40,026 bases of DNA from Hyphomicrobiales bacterium (GTDB lineage Bacteria; Pseudomonadota; Alphaproteobacteria; Rhizobiales; Rhizobiaceae), in the NCBI GenBank assembly GCA_900473175.1, contig UCKM01000018.1, positions 25,892 to 65,917 of the forward strand, read 5' to 3'. The notes beneath the pieces are model-generated. The model was not told the DNA's origin. It worked only from the letters and a program-made list of their open reading frames with translations, and ran no database searches. This document shows positions 17,255 through 25,868 of this stretch, piece after piece. A program made the translations under genes and the position numbers. Positions within the stretch are counted from its first letter, which is position 1. Each line of letters starts with the position of its first letter.

Positions 17255-18127
17255 GTGCCGCGAGTCCTTAAGTCTTTGTATTCTGTTTCAAAAATTGTGG
17301 CTTTGATGGCAATGACCCTCGGTCTCGCCAGCGGCTGCACCACGGCCGCCACGCTGGATCCAACCCCGGCCGCCATAGCACCGATCGCGTCGGAGAAATA
17401 CGCCTCCATCGTTGTTGATGGCAGCACAGGGGTCGTGCTCTATTCATCGAGCGCGGATCTGCCGCGGGTCCCGGCATCGCTGACCAAGATGATGACGCTT
17501 TACCTGACCTTCGAGGCTCTCCAGTCCGGCCGCATATCGAAATCGACGCTGATCCCGGTCTCGGCTCATGCCGCATCGCAGGCGCCGAGCAAGCTTGGTG
17601 TCAAACCGGGCCAGGCCATCGATGTCGATACGGCGATCAAGGCGATCGTGGTGAAATCGGCCAATGATGTCGCGGTGGCGCTGGCGGAATATCTTGGCGG
17701 CAGCGAGGACCAGTTCGCGGCACAGATGACCGAAAAGGCGCATCGGCTCGGCATGAGGGGGACGACGTTCCACAATGCGTCCGGTTTGCCCGATCCGTTG
17801 CAGATCACGACGGCGCGCGATATGGCTCTGCTCGGCCTTGCCCTGCGCAAGCATTATCCGCAGCAGTATTATTACTTCGCCACGCAGGATTTCGTCTTCA
17901 ACGGCAGGCAGATCCATGGCCACAACCGCGTCCTCGACAAGGTGAACGGCGCCGATGGCATCAAGACCGGCTATGTGAGGGCATCCGGCTTCAACATCGT
18001 GACCTCGGTTAGTGACAATGGCCGCCAGTTGATCGCCGTGGTGATGGGCGGCCAGACGGCCAGCAGCCGCGACGCACAAGTGGTCAACCTCGTCAATCAG
18101 TATCTCCCGCAGGTTGCGTCGCGATAG
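17255..18127 (+). CDS. D-alanyl-D-alanine carboxypeptidase (peptidase S11)
   Basis: A 290-residue low-molecular-weight penicillin-binding protein that trims the terminal D-alanine of peptidoglycan stems. The three active-site motifs are present: SLTK (Ser75-Lys78), SAN (Ser135-Asn137) and KTG (in GIKTGYVRASG). The signal sequence ends in LASGC, so Cys28 could be lipidated, unusual for this family. The C-terminal PBP5-type domain and amphipathic anchor are missing, so a lipid anchor would make sense. The start is GTG at 17255 with GGAAAAAG six bases before. It is apparently monocistronic. Confidence 0.92.
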   Translation: MPRVLKSLYSVSKIVALMAMTLGLASGCTTAATLDPTPAAIAPIASEKYASIVVDGSTGVVLYSSSADLPRVPASLTKMMTLYLTFEALQSGRISKSTLIPVSAHAASQAPSKLGVKPGQAIDVDTAIKAIVVKSANDVAVALAEYLGGSEDQFAAQMTEKAHRLGMRGTTFHNASGLPDPLQITTARDMALLGLALRKHYPQQYYYFATQDFVFNGRQIHGHNRVLDKVNGADGIKTGYVRASGFNIVTSVSDNGRQLIAVVMGGQTASSRDAQVVNLVNQYLPQVASR

Positions 18128-18182
18128 GCTTGCAGCTGTGGCGTTGAAGCACTTTGCCTCAGCCGTGGCCGATATTGCCTTT

Positions 18183-18211
18183 GATTGACGGCCTTGCCGA
18201 GGCCATCAATC
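18183..18211. terminator. Hairpin between convergent carboxypeptidase and aldo/keto reductase genes
   Basis: GATTGACGGCC (18183-18193) and GGCCATCAATC (18201-18211) form an 11-base-pair stem with one mismatch and a 7-base loop. No T-run follows on either strand, so termination is only a suggestion from its position. Confidence 0.3.
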
Positions 18212-18269
18212 GATCCAAGACTTCCTGGAAGAATGCTCGCGCGAGCGAGCGTGCCGTAGACGCGACGGC

Positions 18270-19094
18270 TCAGTCCCACTGCGGGGCAAGGTTGACGGGG
18301 TTGACGATACGGCCATTGAGCTTGGCCAGCGCGTGCAGCGCCTGCATTTCGCCGGCCGACAGTTCGAAATCGAAAATGTCGAAATTGCGCCTTGCACGCT
18401 CTTCGCCCACTGTCTTCGACAGGGTGACGACGCCGTCCTGCTGCACGAGCCAGCGCAGCACAACCTGAGCCTCGCTCTTGCCATGCGCCGCGGCGATCGC
18501 CTTGATCGCCGGATCGCCAATGACCTTGCCATCCGCCATCGCATAATAGGCGGTGATGCTCATGCCGCTCTTGCGCGCCGCATCAAGCACGATCCTCTGG
18601 TCGATATAGGGATGATATTCGATCTGGTTGGTGACAATCGGCGCCTTGCTCAGCGCAACTGATTCCGCCATAAGCGCCGTGTTGAAATTGCTGACGCCGA
18701 TATGGCGAACCTTGCCGGCGTCGCGCACTTCATTGAGTGCGCCAATGCGCTCGGCGAGAGGCACGGTGCTTTTCGGCCAGTGCAGGAGCAGGAGATCGAC
18801 ATAATCGGTCTTGAGTTTCTTGAGGCTCTCATCGACTGACTTGATGAAGTCGTCGTGCCGGTACTTGTCGACCCAGACCTTGGTCGTGAGGAAAATATCG
18901 CTGCGGGCGACGCCCGATGCGGCGATGCTTTCGCCGACTTCCGCCTCGTTGCCGTAGATTTGCGCGGTGTCGATGTGGCGGTAGCCGAGTTTCAGCGCGG
19001 CGGGCACCATGCGGAGCACGTCGGCTCCGGGCATGCGAAACGTACCGAAACCGATTGCAGGAATCTTTGCGCCATTGGCGTTTACTGTGAACAT
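18270..19094 (-). CDS. Aldo/keto reductase
   Basis: A 274-residue NADPH-dependent oxidoreductase of the 2,5-diketo-gluconate reductase-like group. The catalytic tetrad is Asp42, Tyr47, Lys72 and His105 (GYRHIDTAQIYGNE, FLTTKVW, LLLLHWP), and cofactor residues appear in IVTNQIEYHPY and in the C-terminal SKTVGEERARRNFDIFDF. The open frame extends 101 codons further upstream but into the MFS gene. ATG at 19092-19094 is chosen because AAGGAAAG precedes it and it gives the normal family start. It lies 16 bases after the MFS gene and is probably co-transcribed. Substrate unknown. Confidence 0.92.
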   Translation of the reverse strand: MFTVNANGAKIPAIGFGTFRMPGADVLRMVPAALKLGYRHIDTAQIYGNEAEVGESIAASGVARSDIFLTTKVWVDKYRHDDFIKSVDESLKKLKTDYVDLLLLHWPKSTVPLAERIGALNEVRDAGKVRHIGVSNFNTALMAESVALSKAPIVTNQIEYHPYIDQRIVLDAARKSGMSITAYYAMADGKVIGDPAIKAIAAAHGKSEAQVVLRWLVQQDGVVTLSKTVGEERARRNFDIFDFELSAGEMQALHALAKLNGRIVNPVNLAPQWD

Positions 19095-19110
19095 GGACTT
19101 TCCTTCGATA

Positions 19111-20295
19111 TTATCGGGTGGCCAGGACTTCGGCCGGCGCGCGCCGGTCAAGCATCTGACTCCAGAGTGTGAGGCCGAGAGCGCCGACCACGAGCAGTGC
19201 ACCGGCCCAGGGCGTTGCGCCGAGACCAAGCGGTGAGGCGACGATGAGACCGCCGAGGAACGCGCCTCCGGCAATGCCGAGATTGAAGGCGGCGATGTTG
19301 AGTGCCGATGCGACGTCGACCGTATCAGGCGTATGGATCTTGGCAAGTTGCACGACGTAAAGTTGCAGGCCCGGAACATTGGAGAAGGAAAGCGCACCGA
19401 GCGCTGCCAGTGTTACCAGTGACCAGACCGGCGACACGGCGGTGAAGGTGAAGAGTGCGAGCACCGCGGCTTGCAGCAGGAACATGACGGCGAGGGCGCC
19501 GACGGGATTGCCATCCGCAACACGGCCGCCAACCATATTGCCCACCGCGATGGAAAGGCCATAGAGCACGAGGATGAGGCTGACCGTCGAGCCGGCATAG
19601 CCGGTAATTTCCTGCAGCACCGGGGCGAGGAAGGTGAACATGACGAAGGTGCCGCCATAGCCGAGCGCCGTCATGGCGAAGGCAAGCAGAAGGCGGCCGC
19701 TCGCCAGCACGCGCACCTGGTCAATGAGCCGGGCAGGCGCCGCTTTGGCAATCTGCGACGGCAGAAGCACGGCAATCGCTGCGAAGGCGATGACGCCGAG
19801 ACCTGATACGGCCCAGAATGTCGCGCGCCAGCCGAGTTGCTGGCCGATGAAGGTGCCCAGCGGCACGCCAGTAACGATGGCGACGGTGAGGCCAAGGAAC
19901 ATCATGGCGATGGCCGAAGCACGGCGATTGGGCGCGACGAGATCGGCGGCGATGGTGGCGCCGACCGAGAAGAAGACGCCGTGCGCAAATGCGCTGAGCA
20001 CGCGCGCAACCAGCAGCAACTCGTAATTGGGTGCGAGCGCGGCGGCAGTGTTGCCAACGATGAACAGCGCCATCAGGCCGAGCAGCAGTGGCTTGCGCTC
20101 AATGCGGCCGGTGAGGGCAGTCAGGATCGGTGCGCCGAAGGTGACGCCGAGCGCGTAGACGCTGACGATCAGGCCCGCGAGCGGAAGGGAGATGTTCAGA
20201 TCACCGGCGACGGTTGGGAGGAGGCCAACGATGACGAACTCTGTCGTCCCGATGGCATAGGCGCTGATCGTCAACGCCAGAAGAGCCAGAGGCAT
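19111..20295 (-). CDS. MFS transporter, DHA1 (AraJ/YdhP-like) efflux family
   Basis: A 394-residue, twelve-helix major facilitator. Typical DHA1 marks include GTTEFVIVGLLPTVAGDL at the N-terminus, the loop 2-3 motif GAPILTALTGRIERKPLL, and the antiporter motif C region TGVPLGTFIGQQLGWRATF. It belongs to the sugar-efflux or drug-efflux group of predicted exporters. It is followed by an aldo/keto reductase in the same direction and is divergent from a LysR regulator, with two palindromes between, suggesting export of a compound sensed by that regulator. Substrate not determinable. Confidence 0.92.
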   Translation of the reverse strand: MPLALLALTISAYAIGTTEFVIVGLLPTVAGDLNISLPLAGLIVSVYALGVTFGAPILTALTGRIERKPLLLGLMALFIVGNTAAALAPNYELLLVARVLSAFAHGVFFSVGATIAADLVAPNRRASAIAMMFLGLTVAIVTGVPLGTFIGQQLGWRATFWAVSGLGVIAFAAIAVLLPSQIAKAAPARLIDQVRVLASGRLLLAFAMTALGYGGTFVMFTFLAPVLQEITGYAGSTVSLILVLYGLSIAVGNMVGGRVADGNPVGALAVMFLLQAAVLALFTFTAVSPVWSLVTLAALGALSFSNVPGLQLYVVQLAKIHTPDTVDVASALNIAAFNLGIAGGAFLGGLIVASPLGLGATPWAGALLVVGALGLTLWSQMLDRRAPAEVLATR

Positions 20296-20398
20296 TGTCT
20301 TGTCCTTTGTAAGGAGGCCGTCTTGGGAACCGGCCTGCGGGAATACGGATATGTCCAGCCAAATATGGACCTGTCCGATTACCTTGATAATTGCCTCA

Positions 20399-20430
20399 TA
20401 TTGCGCAATACTTGTGAAGCAAATTCACAA
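20399..20430. promoter_or_regulatory. Probable LysR operator region (two palindromes)
   Basis: TATTGCGCAATA at 20399-20410 is a perfect 12-base palindrome. Beside it, TTGTGAA (20412-20418) and TTCACAA (20424-20430) form a perfect inverted repeat with a 5-base spacer, containing the LysR consensus T-N11-A (T20415, A20427). Both lie between the divergent MFS and lysR genes. Confidence 0.6.
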
Positions 20431-20447
20431 ATATGCGGGATTTGATC

Positions 20448-21359
20448 ATGGACAACCGTGCCGGTGAAATGGAGGTTTTCGTTCAGGCGGTCGAGCTGAA
20501 CAGCTTCTCCGCGGCCGGGCGCCGGCTCGGCCTTTCGCCGTCCGCTGTCAGCAAGATGATCAGCCGGATCGAGGATCGCCTCGGCACGCGCCTACTCGTG
20601 AGGTCGACCAGAACACTTCAACTGACGCCCGAAGGCGAAATATATCGCCAGCGGGCCATGCGCATCGTCGCTGAGATCGAGGAGGCGGAGCGGGCTGTTG
20701 CTTTCGGAGCATCCGCCGCGCCGCGCGGCTTGCTGCGGGTGAATTCTTCGGTACCCGTCGGCGTCACGTGCATCCTGCCCTTGGTGCCACGGTTTCTCGA
20801 CAAATACCCCGATGTCAAACTCGACGTTTCATTGAGTGACGGCGTTGTCGACCTGATCGAAGAGCGCGCTGACATCGCCATCCGGGTCGGACCGATGCGC
20901 AATTCCGCGCTCAAAGCGCGCAAGCTCTTCGAGAGCCGCGTGGTGGTCATAGCATCGCCGGCCTATCTCGCCCGGCATGGAACCCCGAAACATCCGCGTG
21001 ATCTCGAACAGCACAACTGTCTGAATTTCAACTTTCGCCGCGCGCTGAACGAATGGCCATTCCGCAATCCCGAAACGGGGGAAACGGATATGTTGGCTGT
21101 GTCGGGCAACTTCCTGGCCAATAATGGCGTGACCGCCCAGCACATGTGCCTTGCGGGGCTTGGAATTGCGCGGCTCGGCCTGTTTCATGTGCGCGAAGAT
21201 ATTCGCGAAGGACGCCTCATTCCGCTGCTGGAGGCGTATAATCCCGGCGATCTCGAGCTGACCCACGCGGTTTTCGTCGGACACGAATATCTCGCCGCGC
21301 GCGTCCGCAGTTTTGTGGACTTCCTGGCGGAGAATATTGGTCCCTGCGCGGACCTCTAG
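20448..21359 (+). CDS. LysR family transcriptional regulator
   Basis: A 303-residue LysR protein. The helix-turn-helix is at residues about 5-62 (FVQAVELNSFSAAGRRLGLSPSAVSKMISRIE in two parts), followed by the effector domain with LLRVNSSVPVG, DVSLSDGVVDLIEERADIAIRVG and the LAGLGIARLGLF segment. It resembles the large group that controls divergent exporters or dehydrogenases. Start choice between 20433 and 20448 is uncertain; 20448 is preferred because GGGAT lies 7-8 bases before it and it gives a family-typical N-terminus. Its likely target is the divergent MFS/aldo-keto reductase pair. Confidence 0.9.
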   Translation: MDNRAGEMEVFVQAVELNSFSAAGRRLGLSPSAVSKMISRIEDRLGTRLLVRSTRTLQLTPEGEIYRQRAMRIVAEIEEAERAVAFGASAAPRGLLRVNSSVPVGVTCILPLVPRFLDKYPDVKLDVSLSDGVVDLIEERADIAIRVGPMRNSALKARKLFESRVVVIASPAYLARHGTPKHPRDLEQHNCLNFNFRRALNEWPFRNPETGETDMLAVSGNFLANNGVTAQHMCLAGLGIARLGLFHVREDIREGRLIPLLEAYNPGDLELTHAVFVGHEYLAARVRSFVDFLAENIGPCADL

Positions 21360-21405
21360 CAAGAGATTCTGAACAGGTGCCGCATGATTGATTGAGGCTG
21401 AAGCG

Positions 21406-22272
21406 ATGACTGACGCTGAGAAACTCGCAAGTGTTCGCCGCACCTATGCCAGGCAAATCCTTGCCAGCATTGGTGTCGAAGATGCGCGCGTCGAGGCTGC
21501 GTTTGCTGAAGTGCCAAGGGAGCATTTTCTTGGCCCCGGCCCATGGCCCATCAGCCGTTTTGGCATGGGCTATGTTTATAGTCCCGATAATGATCCAGTG
21601 CATCTTTATACGGATGATCTGGTTGGTATCGCGCCGGAGCGCCACATCAACAATGGCGAGCCTTCGCTGCACGCCCACCTTCTATGGTATGCGCGGGCGG
21701 CTCCGGGCGACCACATCGTGCATATAGGCACTGGAACCGGCTACTATACCGCCATCATGGCGCATCTCGCAGGGCCATCGGGACGGGTGACGGGGATCGA
21801 AATCGAGGCCGATCTTGCGGCCCGGGCGAAGGACTACCTTTCCAGCTATCCGAATGTAAAAATCATCGAAGGAGATGGCACAAAAGTCGCGTTTGATCCG
21901 GCGGATGTTATCTATGTCAATGCCGGCGCGACGCGCCCCGCGGATGTTTGGCTGGACCGGCTCACGGAGGGCGGACGCCTGGTCTTGCCGCTGACTACGG
22001 ACGACGGATATTCGATCATCGGGCGCGGTATGCGGCCGCGAGGTGCCGTGTTCCTGATCACACGCAATGGCGAGGCGTTTTCTGCCCGCTGCATTTCGGG
22101 CGTTGCCATCTATCCCTGCGCCGGAATGCGGGACCCGAAATCGGAAAAAGCTCTCGCCATCGCTTTCGCCGGCGGCGGCCTCAAGCAGGTGACACGCCTC
22201 TATCGGAGCGACGATATCCCCAGTTCCAGCTGCTGGCTCAAAGGCGACGGCTGGTGCCTTGCCTATGATTGA
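21406..22272 (+). CDS. Protein-L-isoaspartate O-methyltransferase-like protein
   Basis: A 288-residue protein with a PCMT-like methyltransferase domain. The SAM site VHIGTGTGYYTAIMA is near residues 107-121, followed by GIEIEADLA and VKIIEGDGTK. The N-terminal RRTYARQILASIG and VPREHFLGPGPW resemble PCMT openings, but the protein is longer than the usual 210-220 residues, with an extra C-terminal 60 or so residues. It may repair isoaspartyl residues, or methylate another substrate. ATG at 21406 with GAGG eight bases upstream is preferred over TTG at 21388. Its last 10 bases overlap the convergent transporter gene. Confidence 0.8.
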   Translation: MTDAEKLASVRRTYARQILASIGVEDARVEAAFAEVPREHFLGPGPWPISRFGMGYVYSPDNDPVHLYTDDLVGIAPERHINNGEPSLHAHLLWYARAAPGDHIVHIGTGTGYYTAIMAHLAGPSGRVTGIEIEADLAARAKDYLSSYPNVKIIEGDGTKVAFDPADVIYVNAGATRPADVWLDRLTEGGRLVLPLTTDDGYSIIGRGMRPRGAVFLITRNGEAFSARCISGVAIYPCAGMRDPKSEKALAIAFAGGGLKQVTRLYRSDDIPSSSCWLKGDGWCLAYD

Positions 22273-23153
22273 GACAGCGACACCGCATCCGGCGCTTTCG
22301 GCGTGATCGCCCGATTTTTCAGATTGAGGAGATTGCCCGACAGGATCAGGGCTGCACCCACGGCGGTGTAGACGTCGATACGCTCGGCATAGATCAGCCA
22401 GCCCAAAATGGCCATCAGCGGTACGCGCAAGAAGTCCATCGGAATGACCACGGTCGCATCGGCATATTGCAGCGCCTTTGCCATGCAGAAATGTGAAAAG
22501 GTCCCGGTGAAAGCGATGACAACCACCCATGGCAGGACATGCAGGGAAGGCCATTGCCAAGCATGCAGAGCGGGCAGGAGACCAATGGCGGACTGGATGG
22601 TCAACATCCAGAAGATGATCTTCACCACGCTGTCGGTGCGGGTCAGCGACTTGACCATGGTGAAGGAGATGCCGAAGGTGAAGGCCGCGCCGAGCACGAT
22701 AAGCTGGCCGGTCTCCACCGTTCCGATGCCGGGGCGGACGATGATGACGACGCCGACGATGCCGAGCGCGATGGTGAGGATGCGCCAGATGTTGAGCCGT
22801 TCACCGAGAAAGGCGACGGCCATCAGTGCGGTCCAGGCGGGGGTCGTGAACTCGATGGCGATCACCTGCGCCAGCGGAATCATCGACAAAGCCTGTAGCC
22901 AGGCGAACTGCCCGGCATAATGCGCTGTGTTGCGCCCGAGGTGCTGCCAGATACGCTTTGTCTTCATCGCCCTGACACCGCCGGACGAACGGACGAGCGG
23001 GTAAAGCATGGCAAGGCCAATGACCGAGCGCATTTCCATGATCTGGAAGACGTTGAGTTCCTTGGAAGCTTCCCTGCCGGAGATGGCCATCATCAGGATC
23101 GCCGTCAGCGATCCCATCATCCACAAAGCGGCCTTCAGATTTGATTGCGGCAT
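22263..23153 (-). CDS. DMT (EamA) family transporter
   Basis: A 296-residue membrane protein with two EamA repeats and about ten hydrophobic segments. Each repeat ends in the family pattern: IPLAQVIAIEFTTPAWTALMAV with FLGERLNIWRILTIALGIVGV in the first, and YADATVVIPMDFLRVPLMAILGW in the second. Such proteins export metabolites such as amino acids or purines. It lies 12 bases downstream of a VOC gene on the same strand and could share its transcript. Substrate unknown. Confidence 0.9.
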   Translation of the reverse strand: MPQSNLKAALWMMGSLTAILMMAISGREASKELNVFQIMEMRSVIGLAMLYPLVRSSGGVRAMKTKRIWQHLGRNTAHYAGQFAWLQALSMIPLAQVIAIEFTTPAWTALMAVAFLGERLNIWRILTIALGIVGVVIIVRPGIGTVETGQLIVLGAAFTFGISFTMVKSLTRTDSVVKIIFWMLTIQSAIGLLPALHAWQWPSLHVLPWVVVIAFTGTFSHFCMAKALQYADATVVIPMDFLRVPLMAILGWLIYAERIDVYTAVGAALILSGNLLNLKNRAITPKAPDAVSLSQS

Positions 23154-23165
23154 GATCGGTGGATA

Positions 23166-23579
23166 CTACGTCGCGAAAATGCCGGCAAAATCGGCAAAAC
23201 CCTTGACCTCGATCGGGTTGCCGGAAGGGTCGCGGAAGAACATTGTCCATTGCTCGCCCGGCTCGCCCTTGAACCGCACGACCGGCGGCATGACAAACTC
23301 GACCGCCGCCTGTTGCAGCCTGGCGGCAAGCGTGTTCCAGTCCGCAAGCGGCAGGATGACACCGAGATGGGGCATCGGAACCATATGGTCGCCCACCTTG
23401 CCGGTATTGGTGGTTTCAAACGGCTTGCCGAGATGCAGCGAGATCTGGTGGCCGAAGAAATCGAAATCCACCCAGGTCTCGGCGCTGCGACCTTCTTCAC
23501 AACCAAGGATCGCCCCGTAGAATTTCCGCGCTTCCTCAAGATCGGTCACGTGATAGGCGAGGTGGAACAGCGAGCGCAT
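23166..23579 (-). CDS. VOC family (glyoxalase/dioxygenase superfamily) protein
   Basis: A 137-residue VOC-fold protein. The opening LFHLAYHVTDLEEARKFYGA and the ending FFRDPSGNPIEVKGF are classic for the superfamily, with His and Glu positions (H8 region and E near 128) suited to metal binding. The start is ATG at 23577-23579, with AGGA nine bases upstream; an in-frame extension to 23678 lacks family similarity and would overlap the divergent small gene. It might be a dioxygenase or lyase; substrate is unknown. It precedes the EamA transporter. Confidence 0.88.
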   Translation of the reverse strand: MRSLFHLAYHVTDLEEARKFYGAILGCEEGRSAETWVDFDFFGHQISLHLGKPFETTNTGKVGDHMVPMPHLGVILPLADWNTLAARLQQAAVEFVMPPVVRFKGEPGEQWTMFFRDPSGNPIEVKGFADFAGIFAT

Positions 23580-23742
23580 GGGGAGGAATCCTGAAAAGTG
23601 GCGGGGGGTCGGCCGGACGGGGAAGCAATTTGCTCTACCAGCAAACAAGTAATCAAACAATGCGGTTGTGCGGAACAAACAATGCCGAACAGGAGTTGTG
23701 CAAGACTACACTCCTACCGATCCCCAAAACAGGAATTATGAA

Positions 23743-23904
23743 ATGTCGATTTTGATCAGTCTCTTGATCACCGTCCTGGTGATTTTCCTCGTACTCTATC
23801 TCATACAAATGCTGCCGCTGGACGGTCGCGCCAAGCAGATCATCCAGGTTATTGTCATCGTCATCGGCATTATTTCCTTGCTGCGCTATCTCGCCGTCTT
23901 CTAG
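23743..23904 (+). CDS. Small two-helix membrane protein
   Basis: A 53-residue protein made almost entirely of two hydrophobic helices (residues about 2-23 and 33-51) around a polar turn QMLPLDGRAKQ. The pattern resembles small Thivi_2564-like membrane proteins I recall from proteobacteria and phages, but this is from memory and not checked. ATG at 23743 is preceded by AGGA eight bases upstream, which favours it over a start at 23668. It is monocistronic; function unknown. Confidence 0.7.
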   Translation: MSILISLLITVLVIFLVLYLIQMLPLDGRAKQIIQVIVIVIGIISLLRYLAVF

Positions 23905-23966
23905 CTAGCCGATTGCCTTGACACGATTTCGAAATCGGATCGGTTTTGACGGGTGTGTCCGGATCT

Positions 23967-24614
23967 TTATTCTGCCGGACCGGCAAACAGTATGAGATTT
24001 CTGTCTGGGTCCAGGACGATGAAATTTCTGGCTCCCCACGGCTCTTTCGTGAGTGTCTGGTGAAAAGGCACGCCGACCGATTGGAATTCCAGGAAGAGCC
24101 GCTTGATCTCATCCGCGGCATCGACCGTGATCGAAGCAGAGAGCAAATGCTCACGTTCCCGGATATCGCCAACAAATACAGGTTCGCAGACCAGCCGCAA
24201 TGCCAGTTGCGCCTTGTCGCGAATAACGTGTCCGTAAAACGGTGGCTCGCCATAGACAAAGTCGACGGTAAAACCGAGTTTATCAGTGAAGAAATCGCAC
24301 GACGCCTGAATGTCGGTCACAAATAGTTGGGCCGAGGTGGAACGGAGAACCGGACGAACCGTGGTTTCCCTGATTTGAGTGCTCATAGCTTGGACTCCTG
24401 ACTTGAGCGCCGGCCATCCGTCGAACCCCAGCTGACGCGCTACAAGTTCGTGCGCGTCACTGAGTTTGAAGCTCGCTTCCAGTATCTCATTGTCTTCGAG
24501 ATGCCGAAAACGGGGCAAAGTGGCCCGTATCTCGGCAGCAACGGGATAGTACCGTTCACGATGCCAACGCAAATACTGCTTGGCTTGGTTCTTCAGGTTT
24601 TCAAGATTCGGCAT
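23967..24614 (-). CDS. VOC family protein with N-terminal helical module
   Basis: A 215-residue protein in two parts. Residues 1-75 form a helical module (LENLKNQAKQYLRWHRE, LSDAHELVARQLGFDGWPALK) of the kind often found before ankyrin repeats or VOC domains. Residues about 88-215 form a VOC domain (SAQLFVTDIQASCDFFTDKLGFTVDF and FIVLDPDRNLILFAG), similar to bleomycin-resistance-like proteins. The module's role is not known. It may bind or modify a small molecule. A candidate promoter lies upstream. Confidence 0.85.
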   Translation of the reverse strand: MPNLENLKNQAKQYLRWHRERYYPVAAEIRATLPRFRHLEDNEILEASFKLSDAHELVARQLGFDGWPALKSGVQAMSTQIRETTVRPVLRSTSAQLFVTDIQASCDFFTDKLGFTVDFVYGEPPFYGHVIRDKAQLALRLVCEPVFVGDIREREHLLSASITVDAADEIKRLFLEFQSVGVPFHQTLTKEPWGARNFIVLDPDRNLILFAGPAE

Positions 24615-24971
24615 TGGCGCATCTATTGTTACATGACGGAGGTGGGCATTGCCCTTTCGACCTTACGTCGATGCGCCCTACGCAGCGTTTGGATATTCCT
24701 TCGAGACACGATCAATTGTCAATGACCAAGTTGGAGACGGCCTCGGTGTTCACGAGTGGGGAGGAAGCCCCTTAGAAAAGATATCTTCGCCGAGAAACAG
24801 GGGGCTGCGCATCCGCTCCAGCAAGGCCTCTCATACGGTCCCTAAGCCCTCTCAAACGCCCGTGCTCGACCACGAGGCGAGGCCCAGGCGCTTAGCATCG
24901 TGCCGGTGCCGGTGGCCTGCTGTGTGGCGCATCGATTGAAGCGGCGGAGGATAAGCGGCAGATTGTCTAGT
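24615..24971. other. Intergenic stretch without a supported gene
   Basis: This 357-base gap separates two minus-strand genes. I see no convincing coding region. The only signal is a minus-strand candidate promoter, TTGACA (complement of 24717-24722), a 17-base spacer, and GGAATA (complement of 24694-24699), which could drive the VOC gene starting at 24614. Confidence 0.4.
24694..24722 (-). promoter_or_regulatory. Candidate promoter of the helical-module VOC gene
   Basis: On the minus strand a perfect -35 consensus TTGACA is followed after 17 bases by GGAATA, about 80 bases before the start codon. The -10 is weak, so this is tentative. Confidence 0.3.
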
Positions 24972-25856
24972 CTAGACGTCATTGTTGAGCTGGCCGAGCA
25001 GCCAGTCACGAAAGGCGCGGATTTTGGGAATATTGCGCCGCGCCTCCGGATAGACGAGCCAGTAGAAGTGGTCGGCGGTGCCGACAATATCGAATGGCTG
25101 GATAAGTTGGCCTTGTGCTAACTCGGTCTCGTAGAACGCAGGTGTGAGGATGCCGACACCTTGTCCGGCGATCACAGCCTTTCCCTCCAGATGCTGATCG
25201 CCGAAACGGCTGCGTGGGTCGCCGCGCAAGTCGGGGTCAGGAATGCCTGCCGCTCTGAACCAGAGTTTCCACCATGGATCGCTGGGATCGACGATTGGCA
25301 ACTTGAGCAGATCAGCCGGCGCCCTGACACCGCCGATGGACGCTGCGAGCGTGGGACTAAGCATCGGCGTGAAGTCGGCGTCGAAGATCTTGTGCGCGAT
25401 CAAGCCGGCCCATTGGCCGCTCCCCGACCGGATGCCGACATCTGCGTCCTGGCGAGAAAAATCAATGATTTCGCGGTTTGCTTGCAGTCTGACCGCCAGT
25501 TCGGGCTGGGCCAGCTGGAATGAACCAAGGCGCGGCACCAACCAGTTTGCAGCGAAAGTCGGGATCGTGCTGATGGTCAAAACACCGTCGGCATTCTCGC
25601 GCGTTGCCGCGATTGCGGCGCGCATCATATCGAACGCTTCGCTGATCACCGGGGAAAGCCGCGCGCCGACCTCCGTTAGGGTGACCTGGCGCGGCCGGCG
25701 CAGGAACAAGGGTGAGCCGATGCGCTCCTCAAGAAGCTTGATCTGATAGCTGACCGCAGCCTGCGTCATGCTGAGTTCTTCGGCCGCCTTGGTAAAGCTG
25801 CCGTGGCGCGCGGCCGCTTCAAAGGCCCGGATGGCGGCAAGGGGAGGCAAATTCAT
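24972..25856 (-). CDS. LysR family regulator, GcvA type
   Basis: A 294-residue LysR protein whose N-terminus MNLPPLAAIRAFEAAARHGSF is characteristic of the GcvA group. The helix-turn-helix is at residues about 20-40 (FTKAAEELSMTQAAVSYQI), followed by LFLRRPRQVTLTEVG. The effector domain has TFAANWLVPRLGSFQ and DADVGIRSGSGQW. It is divergent from a DUF1127 gene, and a perfect inverted repeat with T-N11-A lies only about 15 bases from its start codon, predicting autoregulation. It is not linked to gcv genes here, and its effector is unknown. Confidence 0.92.
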   Translation of the reverse strand: MNLPPLAAIRAFEAAARHGSFTKAAEELSMTQAAVSYQIKLLEERIGSPLFLRRPRQVTLTEVGARLSPVISEAFDMMRAAIAATRENADGVLTISTIPTFAANWLVPRLGSFQLAQPELAVRLQANREIIDFSRQDADVGIRSGSGQWAGLIAHKIFDADFTPMLSPTLAASIGGVRAPADLLKLPIVDPSDPWWKLWFRAAGIPDPDLRGDPRSRFGDQHLEGKAVIAGQGVGILTPAFYETELAQGQLIQPFDIVGTADHFYWLVYPEARRNIPKIRAFRDWLLGQLNNDV

Positions 25857-25868
25857 GGATATTCACTC

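Noticed and set aside
19095-19397. N-terminal extension of the aldo/keto reductase
   Set aside because: It lies over the MFS gene and lacks similarity to the family; the ATG at 19094 has a good ribosome site.
24450-24939. Two short plus-strand open frames
   Set aside because: They overlap the VOC gene antisense or lie in the intergenic gap, with no ribosome site and unordered composition.
24972-25856. GcvA-type LysR as regulator of the gcvTH genes
   Set aside because: The name reflects subfamily only; it is 10 kb away, has its own divergent target and operator, and gcvTH has a glycine riboswitch.
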